The notes below the pieces were generated by a model, which was given only the letters and a program-made list of their open reading frames with translations, searched no databases and was not told the DNA's origin. A stretch of DNA of 64,000 nucleotides from Paludibacteraceae bacterium (GTDB lineage Bacteria; Bacteroidota; Bacteroidia; Bacteroidales; Paludibacteraceae), in the NCBI GenBank assembly GCA_017527495.1, contig JAFXPY010000025.1:35983-99982 (forward strand), read 5' to 3'. Positions 1 to 8,177 of the stretch are shown here, piece by piece. A program made the position numbers and the translations under genes. Each line of letters opens with the position of its first letter. Within the stretch, counting starts at the first letter, position 1.

Positions 1-1
1 C

Positions 2-2440
2 AACAACGGCACCGGACTATATAGAGGATTGCAACACCGCCGTGTCATTGAACAACTCAAAAACAGCCCTACTCTTTGGAATAAAACATTTGGCGACAAA
101 CAATTAATCTTCATAGGTTTCAATGCTCTGACCGGTGCAGAGGAAGCATTGTTTAATTTTGCAAAAGACAATGGAGGTGATTTCTACTGGGACTATTCAA
201 GCGATGACCTGCGCCAACTCAGCGGCGAACTATACAAGCACAACACCGATCTGTTCCCCTCACTGCATCCTTTCTCACCTCAACACGAGCCTCGTATAAC
301 CGACTACAACACAAACAAAAAACTTAGTTTATACGGCATCGCCTCAAATATCGGACAAGCCAAAGTGGCAAATCATATACTTAAACAAATCATAGCACAA
401 AACAACGAATTGCAACACACTGCCGTTGTTCTTGCCGACGAACAATTGCTTCTGCCGCTGCTCAACAGCTTAGACAAAGACATCAAACATATCAATGTTA
501 CGATGGGACTGCCTCTTGCCTCCACACCGGCTTTTTCTCTGCTCAACTATCTCTGCCAGATGCAACTCAAAAGACGAGAGAAAAACGGAGTTTCACAATT
601 CTATCACAAAGACATAGAGGCTATTATCTCACACTCCTACACTATAGATTGGTTTGAACGCAACAATGTTGAGCTTTCGCTTGACGCTATTTCACGCGAT
701 ATGCTTACCAACAGACGTATCTACAGCAGTGCCGAAAACTTAGGTGACAGCCAATTGTTCAGGCTTATTTTCCAATCGGTGGATAAAAACAATCTTATCG
801 ACTATCTGATTGAGGTGTTTGATTTTCTGCACCAAAGTGACAGCGACGAGGAGTCTGAACATTTCACACAGAAACAAATCTATCTTGCACAATACTTAGA
901 CATGCTTCAGCGTCTCAAACATAGTTTTGCAGGCAATATCCCTCTTGAGATGAGCGGTTTGGTGCGACTCATACGACAACTCTCTGCCACCGAGACGGTG
1001 TCATTCCGTGGCGAGCCACTACGCGGACTTCAAGTGATGGGAAATCTCGAAGCACGCTCACTCGATTTCGACAACCTAATCATCCTTTCTGCCAACGAAG
1101 GAACATTCCCTCACTCAGCAGCCAAAAACAGCTATATACCCTACATCGTCAGGAAAGCCTACCAACTGCCGACACATGAGCTGTCCGACAATATCGACAG
1201 TTATAATTTCTACCGTATGTTGCTACATGCAAAAAATGTCTTCTTCGTTTACGACACCCGTCCAGACGGCAATCATAAAGGCGAAGTAAGCCGCTACGTT
1301 ATGCAACTGCGCTACAAACACAATGTCGCAATAAAAGAATATATGGTAGAGACAGAAGCGCAAATGGTGCCAACATATCAACAACAGCAGAATAGCGAGA
1401 CACTCAGCATTGCAAAAAGCGACACATTGCTCGAGAAACTAAACAAAATGCTGCATAGTCAATCAGGCATATCTGCCTCAATGATTAAAGACTATCTCAC
1501 GTGCACACTGAAATTCTATTTCAACCGCATCGAACATATACACGAGGAACAAACACTCGACGACAACATACAAAGCAATGAGTTTGGAAACATTGTGCAT
1601 AAGGCATTAGAAAATATCTACAACACCATATCGGAGCGCAAAGACAACAACCTCATTACAGCTCAACTCATCAAAGACCTGATTGACGACGAAGCACGAT
1701 TCGAACAATTCTGCGAAGAGGCTTTTCGCTCAGAATACATGCGTGCCGGAGGTGAAATAGAGGGCGAAGACACAATTATTCTGCGAGTGGTCAGACAATA
1801 TGTGCGTCAAGTTCTTGAGCGCGATATTGAATACACACCATTCTATTATGTCGGTGCAGAATACGAGTTTCAGGGTAAACTGCTCACTCTTTCATCAGGT
1901 CAAGACATTACACTAAACGGCAAAATCGACCGCATCGACCTGAAACATATCGACGACAAATGGGTAATGCGTATTATCGACTATAAAACAGGCAAAGAAC
2001 ACAATAAACTTAGCGCAATAGAAAACGCTTTCCGCCGCGACAAAAACGATCATCAAAACGATATGCAGGCACTGATGTACTGCATGGTGATGAATCAATT
2101 GTTGCCTACTATCAAAATACATAACGACATCAAATACACCGACATACACCCCGAGCTGAAAGCCGAAGACATAATCATTGAGCCACACTTGTTCTACACT
2201 CGGTCGTCAAGCTCGGCAGAGACGTTCCAAACCAATATTCTTTTAGGCGACAAGTCTCATTCCACACCTATTCAGTGGACCAAAGAAATCAACGACGAGT
2301 TTGAAGCACTGCTCAGAGAAGTGTTTGAAGAAATGCTCAGTCCTGAAATAGATTTTGAACAAACAACATCAAAAGACCAATGCAACTACTGCCCATTTGG
2401 GGATATATGCCACCGCGACACCGAGCCGAAATATAAGTAA
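2..2440 (+). CDS. PD-(D/E)XK Fe-S nuclease, AddB-like (5' partial)
   Basis: The reading frame is open to the left edge of the window, so the gene is truncated and its N-terminal part, where any Walker A would lie, is not visible. The middle has a UvrD/AddB-like helicase remnant (LEARSLDFDNLIILSANEG, about residues 345-365). The C-terminal third is a PD-(D/E)XK nuclease: GKIDRID near residue 640 followed by IIDYKTGK near 657. Cys501, Cys794, Cys797 and Cys803 have the one-plus-three spacing of the 4Fe-4S cluster in AddB and Cas4-like nucleases. The probable role is processing of DNA ends in an AddAB-type recombination nuclease. A TTG at position 29 could be taken as a start, but upstream codons look coding. 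Family is secure; the exact AddB assignment is inference. Confidence 0.8.
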   Translation, partial: NNGTGLYRGLQHRRVIEQLKNSPTLWNKTFGDKQLIFIGFNALTGAEEALFNFAKDNGGDFYWDYSSDDLRQLSGELYKHNTDLFPSLHPFSPQHEPRITDYNTNKKLSLYGIASNIGQAKVANHILKQIIAQNNELQHTAVVLADEQLLLPLLNSLDKDIKHINVTMGLPLASTPAFSLLNYLCQMQLKRREKNGVSQFYHKDIEAIISHSYTIDWFERNNVELSLDAISRDMLTNRRIYSSAENLGDSQLFRLIFQSVDKNNLIDYLIEVFDFLHQSDSDEESEHFTQKQIYLAQYLDMLQRLKHSFAGNIPLEMSGLVRLIRQLSATETVSFRGEPLRGLQVMGNLEARSLDFDNLIILSANEGTFPHSAAKNSYIPYIVRKAYQLPTHELSDNIDSYNFYRMLLHAKNVFFVYDTRPDGNHKGEVSRYVMQLRYKHNVAIKEYMVETEAQMVPTYQQQQNSETLSIAKSDTLLEKLNKMLHSQSGISASMIKDYLTCTLKFYFNRIEHIHEEQTLDDNIQSNEFGNIVHKALENIYNTISERKDNNLITAQLIKDLIDDEARFEQFCEEAFRSEYMRAGGEIEGEDTIILRVVRQYVRQVLERDIEYTPFYYVGAEYEFQGKLLTLSSGQDITLNGKIDRIDLKHIDDKWVMRIIDYKTGKEHNKLSAIENAFRRDKNDHQNDMQALMYCMVMNQLLPTIKIHNDIKYTDIHPELKAEDIIIEPHLFYTRSSSSAETFQTNILLGDKSHSTPIQWTKEINDEFEALLREVFEEMLSPEIDFEQTTSKDQCNYCPFGDICHRDTEPKYK

Positions 2441-2557
2441 AGAGAAGTGAGAAGTGAGAGGTAAGAGATCTCTGACGACTTACAGGCGAAGCCGATCTCA
2501 CAGCAAAGCGGTCTTTGCTCTTTCAGCGAAGCGGTCTAACAACTAACAACAATTAAC

Positions 2558-3442
2558 ATGAAACGAAAAGAAACAATTATTCACGCAAAAGAAAGCACCA
2601 CACTGATGGACATTCTGCTCAAGAGTATGGGCGGGATGAAACGCAATTCAGTCAAATCACTCTTGTCGCACCGATGCGTGTATGTAAATGGTCATATAGA
2701 GACACGCTACGACCTTACCGTTCAGTCGGGCGACGAAATAAAGATTGTCAATCAAGGAACAAAACACGAACTTATTCACCCTAAACTGCATATCGTCTAT
2801 GAGGACGACGACCTCATAGTAGTGGAGAAAGAAGTAGGCTTACTGACCGTAGCCACTCGTCAGGGCTCGCGCGAAATGACTGTAATGTCGATACTGAAAA
2901 ACTATGTTCGACAAGCCAATCCACGCGCAGGCATATATGTGGTTCATCGTCTCGACCGCGAGACATCAGGTCTGCTTGTCTTTGCCAAATCGCAAGCACT
3001 GCAAGAATACATGCGTACCTATTGGCGCGAGCTTGTTACAGAGCGCACTTATGTGGCACTTGCAGAAGGGAAATTCGACAAAGAGGAGGGCACCATAACC
3101 ACATGGCTCACCGAGGACAGCCGTACAACAATGGTGTATAGCTCGCCCGTTGACAATGGAGGCAAGAAAGCCATAACACACTATAAAGTGGTGAAAAGCA
3201 ATGACGACTATACTCTTCTTGAGTTACATCTCGAGACAGGTCGCACCAACCAAATACGCGTTCATCTGGCCTCGATAGGGCACCCTATTGTAGGCGACCG
3301 CAAATACGGGAGCGGGAAAGAACCGGTGATTGACCGCCTTGCATTGCACGCACGCATACTTGAGTTTATCCACCCCGCCACAGAAGAGAAAATACATTTT
3401 GAAACCAAAGTACCCCGCCCCTTCCTCGCCGTATTTCACTAA
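2558..3442 (+). CDS. RluA-family rRNA pseudouridine synthase
   Basis: Isomerises uridine to pseudouridine in structured RNA, most likely 23S rRNA. An S4 RNA-binding domain occupies about residues 15-75. The catalytic domain carries HRLDRETSG, with His130 and the catalytic Asp133, then the GRTNQIRVHL motif near residue 228. The length of 294 residues is normal for RluC/RluD-like enzymes. The start is an ATG after a 117-base spacer made of degenerate purine-rich repeats (gaagtgagaagtgag) with no clear promoter. Which uridine is modified cannot be read from the sequence, so no symbol is given. Confidence 0.92.
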   Translation: MKRKETIIHAKESTTLMDILLKSMGGMKRNSVKSLLSHRCVYVNGHIETRYDLTVQSGDEIKIVNQGTKHELIHPKLHIVYEDDDLIVVEKEVGLLTVATRQGSREMTVMSILKNYVRQANPRAGIYVVHRLDRETSGLLVFAKSQALQEYMRTYWRELVTERTYVALAEGKFDKEEGTITTWLTEDSRTTMVYSSPVDNGGKKAITHYKVVKSNDDYTLLELHLETGRTNQIRVHLASIGHPIVGDRKYGSGKEPVIDRLALHARILEFIHPATEEKIHFETKVPRPFLAVFH

Positions 3443-3735
3443 AAAGACTATTTGCCGGCAAAGATAAGGTAATTATACTTTGGGTAACTTAACAATGAGA
3501 AAATTTTTTGAGAATAAAATTAATATCTTTTGTATATATATTTACAGAAAATTAACTATTCTTGCATGTCTTGATAATAATTGAAAATTAAAAGATGAGA
3601 ACTAAAACCTAAATCAGACATTAGACCGAAAAAAAATCCAAGTTACTAAAACGAAAAAAACTCTTTTACAACACGAAACTTACGTAAGCAACAAAATTTT
3701 AGTATTTTTGAAATTTAAATACCCCAATTCCCACT
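3443..3735. other. AT-rich left flank of accessory island
   Basis: This 293-base spacer holds no gene. It contains a perfect 12-bp palindrome TTTGCCGGCAAA at 3451-3462, just after the rluA-like gene. Near the methylase there is a TATTTTTG element at 3703-3710 that fits the Bacteroidetes -7 box, and a 10-bp palindrome CTTACGTAAG at 3679-3688 where the -33 box would be expected. That placement would suit an operator, but no regulator gene is adjacent. Confidence 0.4.
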
Positions 3736-5088
3736 ATGGCAAAGAACAGCAACCTCGGATTGGCAAAAGCCGCTAAAAATGACGAGTTCTACACCCAGTA
3801 TGCGGACATTCAGAAAGAAGTAAACGCATACATTGAATACAACCCCGATGTCTTTCGGGGCAAGACAATCTTGTTGCCTTGCGACGATCCGGAATGGAGC
3901 AACTTTACCAAGTTTTTTGCACAAAACTTTGAGTTCTTCGGTCTGAAGAAACTCATTTCCACTTCATACGCCATCGAAAGCAAGAAATACAAGACCGACT
4001 GGCAGCCGACACTCTTTGAAACAGAGAATCCTCTATACAATGCCGATAAAAGCCGCATCAAAGGCAAAATCTTTACACTTACGCACGATACCAATCAGAG
4101 CGGTCGTATTGACATCAACGACCTCGAATGGCAATACCTTGAAGGCGACGGCGATTTCCGCAGTGCCGAAGTAACCGCTCTCCGAGACGAAGCGGATATA
4201 ATTATCACCAACCCGCCGTTCTCGCTCTTTCGGGAGTTTCTTGCGTGGATACTTGAGGGTACTCCAAAGCAATTCCTTATCATCGGCAATATGAACGCTA
4301 TTACCTATAAAGAGGTCTTTCCTCTGATAAAAGAGAATAAAATATGGTTGGGAAAAGGATTTACCAGAAGTTGTGCTCATTTCTTCAGCCCTTTTGAAAG
4401 TGATAGTGAATATCTTGAACTTGATAGATTCAATAAATTAGGGATTGCTATACCCAAAGGTTTGTATGTTACAAGAGTTGCAGGTATTTGTTGGTTCACC
4501 AACCTTGACCACGGTCGCCGCCACCAACCTTTGCAACTTATGACTATGGCTGACAATATCAAATTCAGCAGACATAAAGAGATAAAAGGTATAGGTTACC
4601 AACACTACGACAACTACGATGCTATCGAAGTGCCCTATACCGATGCCATACCAAGCGACTATGTGGAGTGTCTTGGAGTACCGATTTCATTCTTGGATAA
4701 ATACAGCCCCGAGCAGTTTACTATTATCGGTGCAACAGAAAGTGAAGGCAAAGGCTTTTCAAACGGATTATGGAATCCCGAAAGCGGGATCGCTCAAGCC
4801 CTTATTAACGGAGAGCGCGTATATAAGCGCATCTTCATAAAAGCCAATAGGGGGGGGCTGATAATCAGTGAGTTACGCGAGTATATAATAAATACATACG
4901 GCTATAGTCCGGAAGAAGTTACCATCATCAGCGGCATTATGGGCGTTCCTATTTCGTTCCTTGACAAGTATTGCCCCGAGCAGTTTGAGATAGTGGGGAA
5001 TGAGTATGATCAAAATATTTCTAAAGGTAGGGCATATGCCGATGGTAAAAGAATGTATAGTAGAATATTTATCCGCAAGCGGCAGTAG
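3736..5088 (+). CDS. EcoRI-family adenine-specific DNA methyltransferase
   Basis: Predicted to transfer a methyl group from S-adenosylmethionine to adenine in DNA. The protein resembles the EcoRI methylase family (PF13651 type) over most of its length, with the conserved opening NDEFYTQY at about residues 15-22, a cofactor-binding stretch around 40-65, and the catalytic NPPF motif near 158. The C-terminus is unusual: the module GVPISFLDKYxPEQF ... RIFIK occurs at about 313-370 and again at about 402-450. A run of eight G residues (4850-4857) sits exactly between the copies. With seven or nine G the frame stops within a few codons after copy one. The 450-residue length is therefore likely a family-length protein plus an extra module. 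No cognate EcoRI-like endonuclease is present; the nearest candidate partner is the DUF262-HNH gene downstream. Confidence 0.85.
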   Translation: MAKNSNLGLAKAAKNDEFYTQYADIQKEVNAYIEYNPDVFRGKTILLPCDDPEWSNFTKFFAQNFEFFGLKKLISTSYAIESKKYKTDWQPTLFETENPLYNADKSRIKGKIFTLTHDTNQSGRIDINDLEWQYLEGDGDFRSAEVTALRDEADIIITNPPFSLFREFLAWILEGTPKQFLIIGNMNAITYKEVFPLIKENKIWLGKGFTRSCAHFFSPFESDSEYLELDRFNKLGIAIPKGLYVTRVAGICWFTNLDHGRRHQPLQLMTMADNIKFSRHKEIKGIGYQHYDNYDAIEVPYTDAIPSDYVECLGVPISFLDKYSPEQFTIIGATESEGKGFSNGLWNPESGIAQALINGERVYKRIFIKANRGGLIISELREYIINTYGYSPEEVTIISGIMGVPISFLDKYCPEQFEIVGNEYDQNISKGRAYADGKRMYSRIFIRKRQ

Positions 5089-5112
5089 AAAGCAGGCTAT
5101 CAGAGGGCAGTT

Positions 5113-5194
5113 CCGCAGATAACATCTGCGGAAGATAGAAACGAGAAGAACCAAAACGTTCAGATAGAATCTGCGCGAAAATAAAAACGAGAAT
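5113..5194 (+). repeat. Two REP-like hairpin-plus-tail units upstream of RAYT
   Basis: Unit one is the hairpin CCGCAGAT-aac-ATCTGCGG (5113-5131) followed by the tail aagATAGAAACGAGAA. Unit two is the shorter hairpin CAGAT-aga-ATCTG (5161-5173) followed by a spacer and ATAAAAACGAGAA (5181-5193). The tail matches those found inside and downstream of the transposase gene. Hairpin plus constant tail is the architecture of REP sequences recognised by REP-associated transposases. Confidence 0.75.
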
Positions 5195-5205
5195 ATAAGA
5201 GCGTT

Positions 5206-6339
5206 ATGTTCACATGGAAGCGGCATAAAGATATTTTCAAAGGAGAGGGAATTTATCACCTCACTTTTGTTGTCCATAACCGTGTGCCTATATTGGGGAC
5301 ATTGGCGGGAGATGCTTCCGCTGCGCGGGTAGAACTCTCACCTATCGGATATGATATTTCGCAGAACATACAGCAACTGCCATCATTCTTTCCCGCCGTC
5401 AAGGTATGCGCCAAACTGCTGATGCCCGACCATATACATGTGGTGCTGTGGGTGCAAAAAGAGCACCCCTATTCAATCAAAGAAGTGGGACGCAGCATGC
5501 GCCAAGCGTGGCATAAGATTATCCTTGCGCATACCCAAGAGCAGGGGGCTGGCGTTTCGATGAATCCGCTGGCTCTCGTTTCTATAAACCCGCAGATTAA
5601 ATCTGCGGAGGACAATAAAAACGAGAAAAAAGAGAATGCGGGGGACAATAAAAACGAGAACACTCCGCATCTGCCTTATCGCTTTGAGCCACCGTATATC
5701 CGCACTTTGGTTGCGAAGGGGCAACTGAACCGCATGATTGCTTATATCCACGACAACCCGCGCCGTGCGATGTTGCACAGACTGAACCCCGATTTGTTCC
5801 GTTTGCGCAGAGAACTGCAAGTGGAAGGCCTGACCTTCACCGCCTTGGGTAATCTTTTCTTACTTGACTATCCACAGCGGCAGGCTATTGAGTGTTCGCG
5901 CACGGCTCCGGCAGAGCGGATTGCTGCACAGCAGGCATCTGCCATACAAGCGGCAGAGAAAGGGACGGTTAGTTACAGCGGCGCGGTCAGTGCCGGTGAG
6001 AAGCAGATTATACGCGCCATCCACGAGGCAGGATGGCCGGTTGTAGTAGTCCTGAACGATGGTTTTCCCGCAGCCGGTTCTGAACATGAGCGTTTCTATA
6101 AGCCCGGAGGTGTGTATTTTGAGGCTTGCGCCGCAGGACGACTTCTGCTGTTAGAGCCTACGGCAGCCACATTGGAGAGCGAGCTGGTCGTAGCCCTGAC
6201 AGAGCAGGCACTGCGCGACAAGGCGGAAGCCAAACATCAAGACTATGCACCCCTGCCACACGCCTCGAAGAGGTGGCGAATGGTGGCAAACAACTGCATT
6301 GCGGGGATATTGGCGGAAGGAGCAAGAGGGCGGCAATAA
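5206..6339 (+). CDS. REP-associated (HUH, Y1-type) transposase with C-terminal extension
   Basis: Residues 1-205 form an IS200-like/RAYT transposase domain. MPDHIHVVL contains the metal-binding His-x-His (76 and 78), and the catalytic tyrosine is probably Tyr180 in AYIHDNP. Such enzymes nick single-stranded DNA at REP hairpins. A REP unit lies inside the gene itself (about residues 124-152, Asn/Glu/Lys-rich). The stop codon TAA falls inside a further hairpin. Residues from about 208 to 377 form a second domain with GAVSAGEKQIIRAIHEAGWP and KPGGVYFEACAAGRLLLLEP; it looks Rossmann-like and recalls DprA/LOG proteins, but this is inference. The gene is visibly richer in GC than its neighbours, which suggests transfer. 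It lies between the methylase and the nuclease gene. Confidence 0.85.
   Translation: MFTWKRHKDIFKGEGIYHLTFVVHNRVPILGTLAGDASAARVELSPIGYDISQNIQQLPSFFPAVKVCAKLLMPDHIHVVLWVQKEHPYSIKEVGRSMRQAWHKIILAHTQEQGAGVSMNPLALVSINPQIKSAEDNKNEKKENAGDNKNENTPHLPYRFEPPYIRTLVAKGQLNRMIAYIHDNPRRAMLHRLNPDLFRLRRELQVEGLTFTALGNLFLLDYPQRQAIECSRTAPAERIAAQQASAIQAAEKGTVSYSGAVSAGEKQIIRAIHEAGWPVVVVLNDGFPAAGSEHERFYKPGGVYFEACAAGRLLLLEPTAATLESELVVALTEQALRDKAEAKHQDYAPLPHASKRWRMVANNCIAGILAEGARGRQ
5575..5660 (+). repeat. REP-like unit inside the RAYT coding sequence
   Basis: The hairpin CCGCAGATTAAATCTGCGG (5590-5608) is followed by aggacAATAAAAACGAGAA (5609-5627), and the tail is repeated once more as GGGGACAATAAAAACGAGAA ending at about 5660. 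An inverted tail, CTCGTTTCTAT (5575-5585), lies on the other side of the hairpin, so the element has tails facing outward on both sides. It is read through in frame by the transposase gene. Confidence 0.75.
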
Positions 6340-6348
6340 AATTGCCGC
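6330..6348. repeat. REP-like hairpin overlapping the RAYT stop codon
   Basis: GCGGCAAT-aaa-ATTGCCGC forms an 8-bp stem with a 3-base loop. The stop codon uses bases 6337-6339. It is followed directly by the first tail of the downstream array. The stem sequence differs from the CCGCAGAT stems upstream, while the tail is the same. Confidence 0.75.
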
Positions 6349-6645
6349 AAGAATAATAACGAGAATTAAGAAAAAAAATAGCGAAAATAAGAATAATAAC
6401 GAGAATTAAGAAAAAAAAATAGCGAAAATAAGAATAATAACGAGAAATAAGAAAAAAATAGCGAAAAAGAAGAATAATAACGAGAATTAAGAAAAAAAAA
6501 TAGCGAAAATAAGAATAATAACGAGAAATAAGAAAAAAATAGCGAAAAAGAAGAATAACGAGAATTAAGAAAAAAATAGCGAAAATAAGAAGAATAACGA
6601 GAATTAAGAAAAAAAATAGTGAAAAAGAAGAATAACGAGAAATAA
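6349..6645 (+). repeat. Tandem array of eight RAYT tail repeats
   Basis: The core AACGAGAA occurs eight times, starting at 6358, 6398, 6439, 6479, 6520, 6557, 6596 and 6634, a spacing of 37-41 bases. Each core is preceded by agaAT(AAT) and followed by a purine-rich stretch with tagcgaaaa. No hairpins lie between copies, so only the tail part of the REP element has been amplified. The array fills the whole gap between the transposase and the DUF262 gene. Confidence 0.85.
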
Positions 6646-6660
6646 AAAATAATACCCATT

Positions 6661-7827
6661 ATGGAAGCAATACTCAATATCTACACCGTTGAAGAAATTT
6701 GCCGTGGCTTTACCTACAATGAAGCCGAAGGCAAAGGTCTGTTCGGACTGTCCGGACGCCTCACTATTCAACCCGAATATCAACGCAACTATCTCTATGC
6801 CGAACAAAACGGAGCACGGGAAATAGCAGTCATTGAAAGCATACTCAATAGTTATCCGATAGGGCTGATTTATTTCAATAAAATCGACGACCAACACCTT
6901 GAAGTACTTGACGGTCAGCAGCGTATTACCTCGCTCGGACGCTTCCTGACAAAGAAATTCGCCGTTCGCGACAAAAACGGTATGGAGCAGTACTTCGACA
7001 GCCTGCCGGAAGACAAGCAAAGCAAAATTCTCAACACCAAACTACTTGTCTATGAGTGTGAAGGAACGGAAAGCGACATCAAAGAATGGTTCAAGACTAT
7101 AAACATTGCAGGCATACCGCTTAACGAGCAAGAGGTGCTGAATGCCGTCTACTCTGGCTCGTTTGTAACACGCGCTAAAGAGGAATTTTCCAATTCGCAG
7201 AACGCCAATATCAACAAATGGTCTGCCTTTATCCGTGGCAATGTTCGCCGACAAGACTATCTGCATACAGCCCTTGAATGGGTAAGCCGTGGCAATGTAA
7301 GCGAATATATGTCGCAACACCGCAACGACACCGATATAAAAGAGTTGAAAACATATTTCAATAGCGTCCTTGACTGGGTAAACTCCGTCTTCGAGGTTGT
7401 TGAAAAAGAGATGTGCAGCTTGCCTTGGGGCGAACTATACGAGAAATACCACACCAAACCTTATAACCCGCAGCAAGTCAAAGAAACACAACAGCGACTG
7501 TACGAAAATTACTATGTGAAAAACAAACGCGGCATTTATGAATATATCCTCGGCGGCTGTCAGGACACCAAACTGTTGGAAGTGCGTTGTTTCGATGAGC
7601 CTACCAAGAAAAGTGTTTATGCCCGCCAGACGGAAGAAGCCAAGAGACATGAGGTTTCCAATTGTCCGCTGTGCGCCATCGGTCATGATGCCAACCATGC
7701 GCGTATATGGAAACTGACGGAAATGGATGCCGACCATGTAACGGCTTGGTCAAAAGGCGGTGTAACAGACATCACCAACTGTCAAATGCTCTGCCAGGCA
7801 CATAACCGCGCAAAAGGCAATAAATAA
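6661..7827 (+). CDS. DUF262 domain protein with C-terminal HNH nuclease
   Basis: The N-terminal DUF262 domain shows the hallmark DGQQRITS near residue 83, related to the ParB/Srx nucleotide-using fold. The C-terminus is an HNH endonuclease: a CPLC knuckle near residue 338, then MDADHVTAWSKGG, followed by the CQAHNRAKG end. DUF262-HNH architectures occur in GmrSD-type and other modification-dependent or phage-defence nucleases. The distance to the methylase, separated only by the transposase and repeats, suggests they belong to one restriction-modification or defence locus. No promoter is visible directly upstream because the spacer is the repeat array. The architecture is secure; the biological target is not known from sequence. 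Confidence 0.85.
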   Translation: MEAILNIYTVEEICRGFTYNEAEGKGLFGLSGRLTIQPEYQRNYLYAEQNGAREIAVIESILNSYPIGLIYFNKIDDQHLEVLDGQQRITSLGRFLTKKFAVRDKNGMEQYFDSLPEDKQSKILNTKLLVYECEGTESDIKEWFKTINIAGIPLNEQEVLNAVYSGSFVTRAKEEFSNSQNANINKWSAFIRGNVRRQDYLHTALEWVSRGNVSEYMSQHRNDTDIKELKTYFNSVLDWVNSVFEVVEKEMCSLPWGELYEKYHTKPYNPQQVKETQQRLYENYYVKNKRGIYEYILGGCQDTKLLEVRCFDEPTKKSVYARQTEEAKRHEVSNCPLCAIGHDANHARIWKLTEMDADHVTAWSKGGVTDITNCQMLCQAHNRAKGNK

Positions 7828-8120
7828 CAGTCCAATAAAGATAAGACTTATGTATTGGTTATAACTGACAAATTGCACAAGACAGATGATCTGATAGGTA
7901 TTTATCATGCGAACCAATCACCTATCCCAAACGCCCTAATCTCTATCAACACCTCAATACCTACCGCGCCAAAATCCACCCACTGTCTGACTTTATCGGA
8001 CTGAGATAATTGTTTAGCAAAGAGAGAGACATAAGCAGCAGTTTGAACGAATATATCACAATCTTATATTTTATAACTTACATAATTTTATAGTTTGAAC
8101 ATAGTCTTGAGTTGAAAAAA
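7828..8120. other. Intergenic right flank of accessory island
   Basis: I see no gene here. The stretch has no long open frame with coding character and no REP tail. It marks the change from island genes to the conserved MlaE/MlaF pair. Confidence 0.4.
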
Positions 8121-8152
8121 TTTGTTAAAGTCAATAAAAAGTTGTAACTTTG
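8121..8152 (+). promoter_or_regulatory. Bacteroidetes-type promoter for mlaE-mlaF
   Basis: TTTG at 8121-8124, a 20-base spacer and TAACTTTG at 8145-8152 match the -33/-7 consensus of the primary sigma factor in Bacteroidetes. Transcription would begin a few bases downstream, which supports the ATG at 8178 rather than the GTG at 8154. Confidence 0.75.
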
Positions 8153-8177
8153 CGTGCTTTATTGTGTACATAGAGTT

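Noticed and set aside
3451..3462. TTTGCCGGCAAA as a terminator of the pseudouridine synthase gene
   Set aside because: Stem is only six bases and has no loop and no T run after it, so I keep it as a palindrome only.
6349..6645. CRISPR-like array of about 40-base period
   Set aside because: The spacers are near-identical low-complexity purine text and the core matches the REP tail of the adjacent transposase.
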